From Eubacteriales Family XIII. Incertae Sedis bacterium (GTDB taxonomy: Bacteria > Bacillota > Clostridia > Peptostreptococcales > Anaerovoracaceae), in contig JAISAW010000102.1 in assembly GCA_031266515.1 (NCBI GenBank), positions 1 to 34,330 on the forward strand: a stretch of DNA of 34,330 nt, given 5' to 3'. The translations under genes and the position numbers were made by a program. Within the stretch, counting starts at the first letter, position 1, and each line of letters begins with the position of its first letter. Of this stretch, positions 1 through 8,026 are shown one piece after another. Under the pieces are notes generated by a model that worked only from the letters and a program-made list of their open reading frames with translations, ran no database searches and had not been told where the DNA came from.

Positions 1-93
1 TGTGATAATTTCATGCCGCATGACGGTGAAAGGGCAAGTGAAAAATTGCATGTTATTGTTCGGCAAGTCCTAAACACCCGGTGGGACAAATGA
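1..93 (+). CDS. Possible 3' end of an unidentified gene (partial)
   Basis: Frame 1 is open from the window edge to a TGA at 91-93, about 30 codons. That stop overlaps the preferred lysS start at 90-92 in an ATGA arrangement, which is typical of translationally coupled neighbours. This overlap is the only support. The visible C-terminal residues do not match the usual upstream neighbours of lysS (GreA or DusB) as far as I can tell. The stretch is short enough to be open by chance, so it could equally be non-coding DNA. Confidence 0.3.
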   Translation, partial: CDNFMPHDGERASEKLHVIVRQVLNTRWDK

Positions 94-1637
94 CGGAAAA
101 AAACAACAACCCCAATACAATTGAAGAAAAGAGTGCCGGCACACAGGCTCCCGAAGAGGAACTTACAGGCGAGCAGCTGAATGAACTGATGCTTATACGC
201 AGGGAGAAGCTCGCAAACCTCGTCAAAGCGGGAAGGGATCCCTACCTGAACGAGACTTGGGACGTGGACAGCTACAGCGCCGGCATCAAGGAAAGATTTG
301 AGGCCTTCGAAGGGAAAAATGTTTCCATAGCGGGGCGCATCATGGCGAACCGCCATATGGGCAAAGCTTCGTTTATCGATGTGCAGGACAGCGAGGGGCG
401 TATACAGGTTTATGTGCGCAGCGACGCCATAGGCGATGAAGAGTATTCCTGGTTCAAGACCTATGACATAGGGGATATCATAGGGGTCAAAGGAGAGGTA
501 TTCAAGACGAGGCACGGGGAGATCAGCGTCAAAGCCCGGCTCGTCTCGCTGCTTTCGAAAAGCCTTCAGATACTCCCAAACAAGTGGCAGGGACTGAAAG
601 ACCCCGAGCTCCGTTACCGCAGGCGCTACGTAGACCTTATCGTCAACCCCGAAGTGAAAGAGGTTTTCCTCAAACGGGCTTCTATTATAAGGGAGATCAA
701 ACGGTATTTGGAAGAAGACGAGGGTTTCATCGAAGTGGATACCCCCGTCCTCACAGTGATAGCGGGCGGTGCCAACGCAAGGCCGTTCGAAACTCACCAC
801 AATACGTTGAGCCTCGACATGAAGCTGAGGATCAGCAATGAACTGTACCTGAAGCGCCTCATCGTCGGCGGTTTTGACAAAGTCTACGAACTTGGCAAGA
901 TGTTCAGGAACGAGGGTATGGACAGAAACCACAACCCCGAATACACTTCAATGGAGCTTTACCAGGCGTTTGGCAACATGGAAGACGTGATGAGGCTGAC
1001 TGAAGAAATAGCTGCGCGCGCGGCTATGGCGGCGACGGGTTCCATGAAGATCATTTATCAGGGCAAGGAGTTTGACCTGACTCCCCCGTGGGAACGCATA
1101 TCCATGCAGGACGCCGTGAAGCGCTTCGCGGGCGAAGACTTTGACGCCATCGAGACCGATGAGGAAGCGAGGGCCACAGCCAAAAAACACGGTATCGAAA
1201 ACGCAGAGAAGCTTACGAGAGGAAAAGCTATAGCTGAACTCTTCGAAAGATATTGCGAAGAACATTTGGATGGGCCGGTTTTCATCACGGGACATCCTGT
1301 GGAGATAAGCCCTCTCGCGAAAAAAGATCCGGCGGACACGCGGATCACGAGACGTTTCGAGGCTTACATCAATACATGGGAGATAGCCAACGGGTTCTCG
1401 GAACTGAACGACCCTATAGACCAGCTCGCGAGATTTACCGCGCAGCAGGCTGAACTCGCGGCCGGCGACGACGAGGCCCACCCAATGGACGAGGATTTCG
1501 TAAATGCGCTTGAGGTAGGCCTGCCGCCTACGGGAGGCCTTGGAGTAGGGATTGACCGCCTCGTGATGCTCGTCACCGGAGCGGCATCGATCAGGGACAT
1601 CATACTTTTCCCGACGATGAAGCCGATCGATGAGTGA
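90..1637 (+). CDS. lysS: Lysyl-tRNA synthetase, class II
   Basis: Charges tRNA-Lys with lysine in the cytoplasm using ATP. An N-terminal OB-fold anticodon-binding domain lies at about residues 75-150. The class II catalytic core has motif 2 near residue 271 (FRNEGMDRNHNPEYT) and motif 3 near residue 484 (GVGIDRLVM). The length of about 515 residues is normal for bacterial LysRS, with a slightly long, polar, Asn-rich N-terminus. A GTG at 81 is in frame, but the ATG at 90 is preferred because GGTGGGA lies just before it and it overlaps the upstream stop as ATGA. The ribosome-binding site is weak, so coupling to the upstream frame is plausible. No clear terminator follows; the next gene is 389 bases away. 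Confidence 0.96.
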   Translation: MTEKNNNPNTIEEKSAGTQAPEEELTGEQLNELMLIRREKLANLVKAGRDPYLNETWDVDSYSAGIKERFEAFEGKNVSIAGRIMANRHMGKASFIDVQDSEGRIQVYVRSDAIGDEEYSWFKTYDIGDIIGVKGEVFKTRHGEISVKARLVSLLSKSLQILPNKWQGLKDPELRYRRRYVDLIVNPEVKEVFLKRASIIREIKRYLEEDEGFIEVDTPVLTVIAGGANARPFETHHNTLSLDMKLRISNELYLKRLIVGGFDKVYELGKMFRNEGMDRNHNPEYTSMELYQAFGNMEDVMRLTEEIAARAAMAATGSMKIIYQGKEFDLTPPWERISMQDAVKRFAGEDFDAIETDEEARATAKKHGIENAEKLTRGKAIAELFERYCEEHLDGPVFITGHPVEISPLAKKDPADTRITRRFEAYINTWEIANGFSELNDPIDQLARFTAQQAELAAGDDEAHPMDEDFVNALEVGLPPTGGLGVGIDRLVMLVTGAASIRDIILFPTMKPIDE

Positions 1638-1690
1638 GGAGATCGGAAGCCGCATAGTGACTTTTAGAGGTTCCCAATATATAGTTACAA

Positions 1691-1720
1691 TTCACATATG
1701 TTGGATTTTCTCTAAACGTT
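1691..1720 (-). repeat. Dispersed short intergenic repeat, copy 1
   Basis: Read on the minus strand this begins AACGTTTAGAG, then six bases, CAAC, a short spacer and ATGTGAA. The same arrangement occurs on the plus strand at 13359-13387. The core is extended by a perfect 12-bp palindrome, CTAAACGTTTAG, at 1712-1723. The rest of 1638-1795 holds no gene or other motif that I recognise. Confidence 0.5.
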
Positions 1721-1795
1721 TAGGTTTAGCTAAAATTCATCTCATAAATTACGTAGGAGCGAGACGCAATTGTCCCGCTTCGGCGTATAGGTAAA

Positions 1796-1824
1796 TTGTA
1801 ACAATAAATAAAAAACAATAATAT
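1796..1824 (+). promoter_or_regulatory. Candidate promoter for the EF-G-like gene
   Basis: TTGTAA at 1796-1801 and TAATAT at 1819-1824 are separated by 17 bases in an AT-rich stretch. Transcription would begin near 1831, giving a leader of about 195 bases before the start codon at 2027. Confidence 0.45.
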
Positions 1825-1830
1825 GAAAAA

Positions 1831-2026
1831 TAGTAAAGACAAATTCTATACGCCCCGATATCATGCATGATAATATATCGGGGCGAAATACTGTTACCCC
1901 GGCGTTCAGTTGCAGGGGTAATACCATAGGCCGGCGTACTGCCTGCGGATAGCGGGCGGTTGATCGCAATAAAAGTATAGAGAGACGAAGTTTTATCCAT
2001 TTACGCCAACGGGCAAGGAGAAGCAG
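1831..2026 (+). promoter_or_regulatory. Structured 5' leader of the EF-G-like gene (three hairpins)
   Basis: Three consecutive hairpins can be drawn. The first is a perfect 11-bp stem, CGCCCCGATAT (1851-1861) with ATATCGGGGCG (1875-1885). The second is a perfect 7-bp stem, TTACCCC (1894-1900) with GGGGTAA (1915-1921). The third is a 6-bp stem with one G-U pair, GCCTGC (1941-1946) with GCGGGC (1952-1957). None is followed by a T-run, so they are not ordinary intrinsic terminators. AAGGAG just before 2027 is the ribosome-binding site. The sequence does not match a riboswitch class that I can recognise. Confidence 0.5.
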
Positions 2027-3967
2027 ATGAAAGGTTACATCGGAGAACAGATCAGAAACGTACTTTTACTCGGACACGGAGGGAGCGGAAAGACGACGAT
2101 AATCGAGGCCGCTCTTGCGAATACAGGTGCCATCAGCCGGATGGGCGCAGTCGATGCGGGCAATACTGTATCGGACTACGAAAAGATAGAAATCGACAGA
2201 AAATATTCGATCCAGACCACGATTGTCCCCGTCGAATACTCCAATGTGAAGATAAATTTCATCGATACCCCCGGAACCTTTGATTTTGCGGGTGAGATAA
2301 GCTCCGCTATACGCGTGGCAGACGCCGCAGTCATCGTTGTGGACGCTTCGGCGGGTGTGCAGGTTGGCACCGAAAAGGCCTGGGCGGCCTGCAAAAAAGA
2401 AGGGATCGCAAGGCTTTTCCTCATCAACAAGACAGATAAGGAAAACGTGGATATCCCTAAGGTCATAGCGGATTTGAAAGCGAAATTTGGTACGTCTGTC
2501 GTGACACTCGATGACACCGACTCGTTGAATGAGGCGATAGCCGAAACCGACGAAGAGCTTCTCGACAAATTCATGGGCGACGAAGCGTTCACCGAAGAGG
2601 AATTTGCCCGTGGCCTTACGACGGGGATAACGACTGGCGACATAGCCCTTATTTCATCTTTGAGCGCCGCATCCGGCGAAGGAGTAAGGGACTTCCTCGA
2701 CTTCATCATCAGGTACGTGCCGGCACCGACCGCGCACAGCCCTTATCCTGCAAAGACCGCCGCAGGCGAAGACGCCGAGGTCGCCCCGGATCCTGACGCG
2801 AAGGCCACAGCTTTTGTATTTAAGACCCTTGAGACGCGGAGCGGCAAAGTGTCGCTTATAAAGCTCGTGTCTGGCAAGATCGCCAAGGGGCAGGAAATTT
2901 ACAATGCCCGCGCAGAGAAGCCCGAAAAGCTCGGCTCCATCTCGTTCATGAGAGGCAAGAACCAGGAGGATACGTCGGAAGTTAACGCAGGCGATATCTT
3001 TGCGGCGACAAAGCTTCAATTCACCCACACCGGGGATACGCTCTGCGACAAATCCGCAATAGTGGTATTTCCCACCATCGATTTCCCATCGCCCACGCTC
3101 TTTACCGCGATTGAGCCCAAAGACAAAGGCGACGACGAGAAGGTCGGTACGGGGCTCAACCGCATCAGGGAAGAAGACCCTTCCTTTAAGATCGAACGCA
3201 ATGCGGAGACTTCCCAGACGCTCATAGGAGGACAGGGCGAAATGCAGATCGGCGTCATCACAGCCAAGCTGAAGGAGCGCTTCGGCGTGGACGCAGTACT
3301 GAAGGACCCAAAAGTCCCCTACCGCGAGACTATCAAGGGGGCAAGCGATGTCCAGGGCAAACACAAAAAGCAGTCCGGAGGCGCCGGCCAGTACGGCGAT
3401 GTGCACATAAAGTTTTCCCCGACCACCGAGGATTTCGAATTTTCAGAGGCATTGTTCGGCGGAAGCGTACCGAAAAACTATGTGCCTGCCGTCGAAAAAG
3501 GGCTGCGCGAATGTCTGCTCAAGGGCCCGCTTTCAGGGTCGCGCGTGACTGGCATCAAAGCCGTGCTTTACGACGGCTCTTACCACGATGTGGACAGCAA
3601 CGAAATGGCTTTCAAGATCGCGGCCTCTCTTGCATTCAAAAAGGGCATTGAAGAGGCAAAGCCAATCCTCCTCGAACCCATCATGCACGTAGAGGTGTTT
3701 GTCCCCGATGAGTACACGGGCGACGTCATGGGCGATATGAACAAACGCAGAGGCAAGATCCTGGGTATGGAGCCGCAGGGCGGCGGCATACAGAAGCTTA
3801 TCGCCGAAGCGCCGCAGGCAGAACTGTTCAAATATGCCATCAACCTGCGCAGTATGTCCCAGGCGAGGGGCAGCTTCACCATGGCTTTCGAGCGCTACGA
3901 GGAAGTGCCGGGAAACCTGTCGCAAAAGATAGTCGCCGACTACAAAGCGTCACAGGCCGAAAACTGA
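2027..3967 (+). CDS. EF-G-like translational GTPase (non-canonical EF-G paralogue)
   Basis: A GTPase of the elongation factor G family, 646 residues against about 690 for housekeeping EF-G. The P-loop is GHGGSGKTT (16-24) rather than the AHIDAGKTT of true EF-G. G3 is DTPGTFDF (80-87), G4 is NKTD (134-137), and a SALS-type G5 lies near residue 208. Domain IV and V sequences continue to the end, including a GGAGQYGDVHIKF stretch. In canonical EF-G the G3 motif is DTPGH, whose His positions the catalytic water; here that position is Thr84. This fits the EF-G-2/FusA-like subgroup, whose role is poorly defined, so it is not called fusA. A good ribosome-binding site (AAGGAG) precedes ATG 2027. The gene stands alone behind its own promoter and leader. 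Confidence 0.88.
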   Translation: MKGYIGEQIRNVLLLGHGGSGKTTIIEAALANTGAISRMGAVDAGNTVSDYEKIEIDRKYSIQTTIVPVEYSNVKINFIDTPGTFDFAGEISSAIRVADAAVIVVDASAGVQVGTEKAWAACKKEGIARLFLINKTDKENVDIPKVIADLKAKFGTSVVTLDDTDSLNEAIAETDEELLDKFMGDEAFTEEEFARGLTTGITTGDIALISSLSAASGEGVRDFLDFIIRYVPAPTAHSPYPAKTAAGEDAEVAPDPDAKATAFVFKTLETRSGKVSLIKLVSGKIAKGQEIYNARAEKPEKLGSISFMRGKNQEDTSEVNAGDIFAATKLQFTHTGDTLCDKSAIVVFPTIDFPSPTLFTAIEPKDKGDDEKVGTGLNRIREEDPSFKIERNAETSQTLIGGQGEMQIGVITAKLKERFGVDAVLKDPKVPYRETIKGASDVQGKHKKQSGGAGQYGDVHIKFSPTTEDFEFSEALFGGSVPKNYVPAVEKGLRECLLKGPLSGSRVTGIKAVLYDGSYHDVDSNEMAFKIAASLAFKKGIEEAKPILLEPIMHVEVFVPDEYTGDVMGDMNKRRGKILGMEPQGGGIQKLIAEAPQAELFKYAINLRSMSQARGSFTMAFERYEEVPGNLSQKIVADYKASQAEN

Positions 3968-3990
3968 CCGGCGCGGGCTTGGCTGAGTCT

Positions 3991-4132
3991 CATCCTATGG
4001 GGAGATTCGTAGCCTGGGTCTCGCTTGCTGCGACTCCGCTTCGTGCTACTGCGTGCGCACTCACTCCGCGCAGACGGCGCGAGACCCAGGCTACGAATCT
4101 CCCGCGTTGTCTTGACAGTGGCGTATAGGATG
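3991..4132. repeat. Large palindromic element between convergent genes
   Basis: The inner arms are perfect 25-bp inverted repeats, 4000-4024 and 4079-4103, around a 54-base loop. A second perfect 8-bp pair lies outside them, CATCCTAT (3991-3998) with ATAGGATG (4125-4132). It fills the space between the stop codons of the convergent EF-G-like and radA genes. There is no T-run on either side, so simple bidirectional termination is not obvious. The size and palindromy suggest a REP- or MITE-like intergenic element, but only this copy lies in the window. Confidence 0.7.
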
Positions 4133-4136
4133 GCCT

Positions 4137-5498
4137 TCAGCTGAGCAGGGCTTCTATCGCCTCATTCAAAGACGATACGCCCAGGACCGAAAGCCCGCGA
4201 GGGGCCTCCACTTTCAGGGCGGCTGTCTTGGGGAGTATGGCTTTTGAGAGTCCGAGCCTTGCGGCTTCGGACACGATCCTGTCGAGCCCTCTGACGGGGC
4301 GCACTTCGCCGGCGAGGTCGATTTCGCCCACGGCAAGGGTCCCTGGCTGTATCTCCAGGCTTCTGGCGGAAGACCAGATGGCCAGGGCTGCGGCAAGGTC
4401 TGTGGATGCGCTGCCGGGCTTGAACCCTCCGACGATATTTATGAAAACGTCCTTTGCCGCCAAATCGAGGGAGAGCTTCTTTTCGAGCACTGCAAGCAGC
4501 ATCGCAAGCCGCGCCCCGTCCACTCCTATGGAAGTCCTGCGGGGGAAGCTGAGGGCGCTCGATGCGGTCAGCGCCTGTATTTCCATGAGAAGAGGGCGGG
4601 TGCCCTCAAACACCGCTCCGGCGATAGTCCCTTCGGCGGGGTTTGTGATGCCCCCGAGCAGAAGCCCTGAAAGGTCGTCTATGCCCGAGAGCCCTTCTTC
4701 CTTCATTTCGAAAGCGCCCGGTTCGTTCGTGTTTCCAAAACGGTTTTTTGAAGCGGTAAGTATGCGGTAGTCCTTGTCCTTTTCCCCGCTGAAATCCAGT
4801 ACGCAGTCGACCAGGTGCTCGATGATCTTCGGCCCTGCCACTTCACCTGATTTTGTGACGTGGGCCACGATGAAGACAGGTATGCCCTGCGCCTTGCCGA
4901 TCCGCATCAGGGCGTCTGCGCATGCCCTGATTTGGGATACTCCTCCGGCCGTCGACGGTATCTCCGCAGATCGCATGGTCTGGATGGAGTCAATGATGAG
5001 CAGAGAAGGGGAAATCCCACGCGCCGCCTCCGCGACCGACGAGATATCGGTTTCCGGGAATATGTACAGGCTCTCAGGGATATTGTCCCCGCTGAGCCTG
5101 TCTGCACGGAGCCTTATCTGCTCAGCTGACTCTTCGCCGCTCGTATACAGCACGGCGAGCCCTCGCCCTGCGAGCGCCAGCGCGGATTGGAGGATGAGCG
5201 TGGATTTGCCGATGCCCGGCTCCCCGGCGATGAGCGTCAGTGAGCCGGGGGTCAGCCCTCCGCCAAGCACACGGTTCAGTTCTGGCAATCCAGTGTCCAG
5301 GCGGTTGCTCCCCGCAGATATGACGTCGCGCAGGCGGAGCGGCTTTGAAGGGCTTTGCGGCAAGGCGTTGTGGGCTGAGGCCGGGCTTTGCTTTATTTCT
5401 ACGAAGCTGTTCCATGCGCCGCAGATGCACTGCCCCATCCATTTGGGGCTTTCGTAGCCGCACTCACTGCACATGAAAATGACGTTGCTTTTAGCCAT
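4137..5498 (-). CDS. radA: DNA repair protein RadA (RadA/Sms)
   Basis: A RecA-like ATPase that processes recombination intermediates by driving branch migration. Its 453 residues are normal for the family. The order is an N-terminal zinc finger (Cys10, Cys13, Cys24, Cys26), Walker A GEPGIGKST near residue 95, the RadA-specific KNRFG motif near residue 252, and a C-terminal Lon-protease-like domain. The second cysteine pair is C-x-C here, where I would expect C-x2-C. The start codon ATG at 5498-5496 overlaps the histidine kinase stop by 8 bases, so radA is the last gene of a response regulator-kinase-radA operon. In other Firmicutes radA more often sits by clpC or disA, so this linkage is worth noting. 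Confidence 0.95.
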   Translation of the reverse strand: MAKSNVIFMCSECGYESPKWMGQCICGAWNSFVEIKQSPASAHNALPQSPSKPLRLRDVISAGSNRLDTGLPELNRVLGGGLTPGSLTLIAGEPGIGKSTLILQSALALAGRGLAVLYTSGEESAEQIRLRADRLSGDNIPESLYIFPETDISSVAEAARGISPSLLIIDSIQTMRSAEIPSTAGGVSQIRACADALMRIGKAQGIPVFIVAHVTKSGEVAGPKIIEHLVDCVLDFSGEKDKDYRILTASKNRFGNTNEPGAFEMKEEGLSGIDDLSGLLLGGITNPAEGTIAGAVFEGTRPLLMEIQALTASSALSFPRRTSIGVDGARLAMLLAVLEKKLSLDLAAKDVFINIVGGFKPGSASTDLAAALAIWSSARSLEIQPGTLAVGEIDLAGEVRPVRGLDRIVSEAARLGLSKAILPKTAALKVEAPRGLSVLGVSSLNEAIEALLS

Positions 5499-7170
5499 CG
5501 GTGTTTTCGCCTTTCATTTCAAACCAAAAAGTGCTGCCGCTTCCTGGAACGCTTTCCACCCCGTACTCCGCACCGTGGAGCAGCAGTATTTCTTTGACTA
5601 TGGACAGGCCGAGCCCGGTGCTGTTGTCGTCAGTGCGCCTGTAGTTTGAGCTTGCTTTGTAGTATCTCGTCCATATGTGGGCCAGCTCTTCTTTTGGGAT
5701 GCCTATCCCGTGGTCCGAGACTTCGACCCTTACGATGTTTTCGCCTGGTTTTTCGATCACTGCAATCTCGATCGATTTGTTTTCGCCTCCGTACTTCATC
5801 GCGTTTGACAACAGGTTGTTCAGCACTTGTGCGATACGGTTCTCATCCCCGTTGACAAAGCCCCTCCCGCCAAGCTTCACGCCGAGTGTGTACCCGTTTT
5901 GTTCGGCAAAGCTGCGGTAGTTATTCGCAGTCGATTCTGCCAGGCCGCTCATTGAAAATACGGTGAAAACCCCTTGCGCCTCGCCGCTTTTCAGTTTCGA
6001 TATATCCTGGAACTCGGTTATCAGGAGGTTCAGGCGCTCGGTTTCGCTTATTATGACAGCCAGATGCTCGTTCCTCTTTTCCGGGTCGTCCCCCGAAATG
6101 TCCTGGATCATCTCCGCGTACGACCTTATCATCGTAAGAGGGGTCTTGAGGTCGTGGCTCACGTTCGCTATGATGTCTCGCTGTGCATTGCGGGCGTGCT
6201 CGACTTCAATTGAAGCCGTCGCCAGCGTGTTTGCCAGGCTTTTCACCTCCGTGTAGTGCTTCCCTACAAATCCGATGCCAAACTCCCCGTCAGCCATCTT
6301 TTTTGCCGAATTGGTGATCTCTGTTATCGGGTTTGTTATCGTCGCGGACAGGTAATATGAAAGCGCGAACGCTGCAAGCAGTGAAATTATTGTCACGCAG
6401 AGGAGCTGTTTCGTCAGTATGCTGAGCGTCGTGTGCATCGGGTAGAGCGGTGAAAGTATGTAGAGGAAATCCCCGTTGTCCAGGAAGGCGGCATATTCCG
6501 AGATTTTTAGCATGGTGGCGGGGTTTGTCGATATCCGGGTGATATTTTTCCCGCCGTTTGCGATAAGCGCGCCCTTGAGCAGGGCGATTTCTTCGTCGAA
6601 GACGGTAATGTGTTCGGGAGCCTCTGTCAATGCCGCCGCGTCTTCCGAAGGGGCGTCTTGCCGTATTTCAGCTTCGCTTTCCCCTGTAGCGATCCCTTCC
6701 TCGCTGCCTGCCGCTTCAGCATCGCCATCCGCAGTATTCCCATCCGCGCCATCCCCTGTGGCAGCCTCTTCCGTGCCGCCACCCGCATTCTGGTTGTCTA
6801 CGCTGTAGGATATATACAGAGGCTTCCCATCCTTTGAGTCGATCTGTATGTAGATATCGTCTCCCTGCCGCAGTCCGGTGATGAGGCTTGTAAGCTGCGA
6901 CGGGGTGGTATTCGGGGAATAGGATGACTCTATCTTATCAGCTATCTTTTCCGTCTCACTGGCTTTCATGGCTTCATAGTAATTCGAGAGGAACAGCACT
7001 TGAAGCGCCCAGATTGTCAGCATGATGAAAAGGGCGAAAAGGCCGAAATACATCCAGAGCTTGAACTTGACGCTGCCGAAATCCAAGCTGAGGTGTCTTC
7101 GGGGCTGCCGTGCGGATCTGCGTACACCGCTTCTTTTGCCCGCTCCCCCTTTGTCAGCGCCGGAAAACAT
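5491..7170 (-). CDS. Membrane sensor histidine kinase
   Basis: The sensor half of a two-component system with the response regulator just upstream. From the chosen ATG at 7170 it has a basic cytoplasmic N-terminus, TM1 at about 41-63, an extracytoplasmic region of about 200 residues, TM2, a HAMP linker and a HisKA domain with phospho-acceptor His339 in SHDLKTPL. A HATPase_c domain follows with its N box (NNLLSNAMKYGG), G1 (DHGIGIP) and G2 (STGLGLSIV) motifs. The extracytoplasmic region contains a long Ala/Gly/Glu/Asp-rich low-complexity stretch, roughly residues 125-185. The frame also allows a TTG start at 7188, which would overlap the regulator stop by 11 bases. I prefer ATG 7170, although neither start has a strong ribosome-binding site. 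The signal sensed cannot be read from the sequence. Confidence 0.93.
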   Translation of the reverse strand: MFSGADKGGAGKRSGVRRSARQPRRHLSLDFGSVKFKLWMYFGLFALFIMLTIWALQVLFLSNYYEAMKASETEKIADKIESSYSPNTTPSQLTSLITGLRQGDDIYIQIDSKDGKPLYISYSVDNQNAGGGTEEAATGDGADGNTADGDAEAAGSEEGIATGESEAEIRQDAPSEDAAALTEAPEHITVFDEEIALLKGALIANGGKNITRISTNPATMLKISEYAAFLDNGDFLYILSPLYPMHTTLSILTKQLLCVTIISLLAAFALSYYLSATITNPITEITNSAKKMADGEFGIGFVGKHYTEVKSLANTLATASIEVEHARNAQRDIIANVSHDLKTPLTMIRSYAEMIQDISGDDPEKRNEHLAVIISETERLNLLITEFQDISKLKSGEAQGVFTVFSMSGLAESTANNYRSFAEQNGYTLGVKLGGRGFVNGDENRIAQVLNNLLSNAMKYGGENKSIEIAVIEKPGENIVRVEVSDHGIGIPKEELAHIWTRYYKASSNYRRTDDNSTGLGLSIVKEILLLHGAEYGVESVPGSGSTFWFEMKGENTDG

Positions 7171-7177
7171 CCGCTTC

Positions 7178-7843
7178 TCAGCCTTCAAACTTGTAGCCGA
7201 CTCCCCTCAGCGTGACTATCTTGTTCCTGTATTTGCCTATGGCGTTGCGGAGGTTCTTGATATGGGTGTCTATCGTCCGGACATCGCCGAAGTCATATCC
7301 CCAAATATCCGCAAGCAGGGTTTCCCTGGAGAGGGCCGTGTTTTTGTTTTGCACCAGATAGACGAGGAGTTCGTATTCCTTTGGCGTGAGGTTCACAGGC
7401 TTCCCGTCAACGAGGATCTCCCTTGCAGGCAGGTTGATCACGAGGTCGTCAAAGACCATTTTGTTCTGGTTGTTTTTCTGCGCGTCGACTCTGCTCAGCA
7501 CAGTCCCTATGCGCGCGAAAAGCTCTCTCGGTGAGAAAGGCTTCACCATGTAGTCGTCCACGCCGACTTCAAACGCGAAGAGTTTGTCGTACTCTTCGCC
7601 TCTGGCTGAAAGCATGATGACGGGTATGTCTTTGCTTTTCTTGATCTCTTTCACGACCGAAAAGCCGTCGAGCTTGGGCATCATTATGTCCAGGACGATG
7701 AGGTCGAAGTCGTTTTCTTTTGTCAGGGCTATTGTCTCCATCCCGTCGGTGGCTTCGACAACTTCATAGTCGTTGAACTCCGCATATTCCCGGATGACCT
7801 CGCGTATTTTTTGTTCATCGTCTACTATCAACAGTTTTGGCAT
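7178..7843 (-). CDS. OmpR/PhoB-family response regulator
   Basis: The receiver domain has the acidic pair Asp8/Asp9, phospho-acceptor Asp52 (LDIMMP), switch residue Ser79 and Lys101. A C-terminal winged-helix DNA-binding domain ends in the family-typical RGVGYKFE. At 221 residues it is normal in size. The frame is open upstream to 7918, but ATG 7843 is chosen because GGAGGTG lies at 7861-7855 and because MPKLLIVDD is the usual start of the family. It is the first gene of an operon with the kinase and radA, transcribed away from carD. A promoter is proposed at 7936-7909. Confidence 0.95.
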   Translation of the reverse strand: MPKLLIVDDEQKIREVIREYAEFNDYEVVEATDGMETIALTKENDFDLIVLDIMMPKLDGFSVVKEIKKSKDIPVIMLSARGEEYDKLFAFEVGVDDYMVKPFSPRELFARIGTVLSRVDAQKNNQNKMVFDDLVINLPAREILVDGKPVNLTPKEYELLVYLVQNKNTALSRETLLADIWGYDFGDVRTIDTHIKNLRNAIGKYRNKIVTLRGVGYKFEG

Positions 7844-7908
7844 CAGGCTTGTTTCACCTCCTTGTCCAGCTGGAAATAATCGTGAAATATATGTACATCG
7901 CGCACATA

Positions 7909-7936
7909 ATAATAACATAAATCCATGATTTGTGAA
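7909..7936 (-). promoter_or_regulatory. Candidate promoter for the two-component/radA operon
   Basis: On the minus strand TTCACA (7936-7931) and TATTAT (7914-7909) are 16 bases apart. This lies upstream of the response regulator ribosome-binding site and predicts transcription from about 7902. Confidence 0.4.
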
Positions 7937-7982
7937 GAATTAGTTGTTATCGGCTGAATGAGGCGTGCAGAAAAATTATTCA

Positions 7983-8010
7983 TGATATAATATTGATAAT
8001 TAATTATCAA
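7983..8010 (+). promoter_or_regulatory. carD promoter with overlapping 18-bp palindromic operator
   Basis: TGATATAAT at 7983-7991 is an extended -10 element with a perfect TATAAT; no good -35 is visible. Transcription should begin near 7998, inside the perfect palindrome TTGATAATTAATTATCAA at 7993-8010. That is the position expected of a repressor operator. The ribosome-binding site GAGAGGAG follows at 8011-8018. Confidence 0.55.
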
Positions 8011-8026
8011 GAGAGGAGTTCCGATA

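Noticed and set aside
948-1655. Long minus-strand ORF opposite lysS
   Set aside because: It is antisense to clear LysRS coding sequence; its translation shows no family pattern. Similar shadows opposite the EF-G-like gene, ispDF, proS, nusA and the giant gene were rejected for the same reason.
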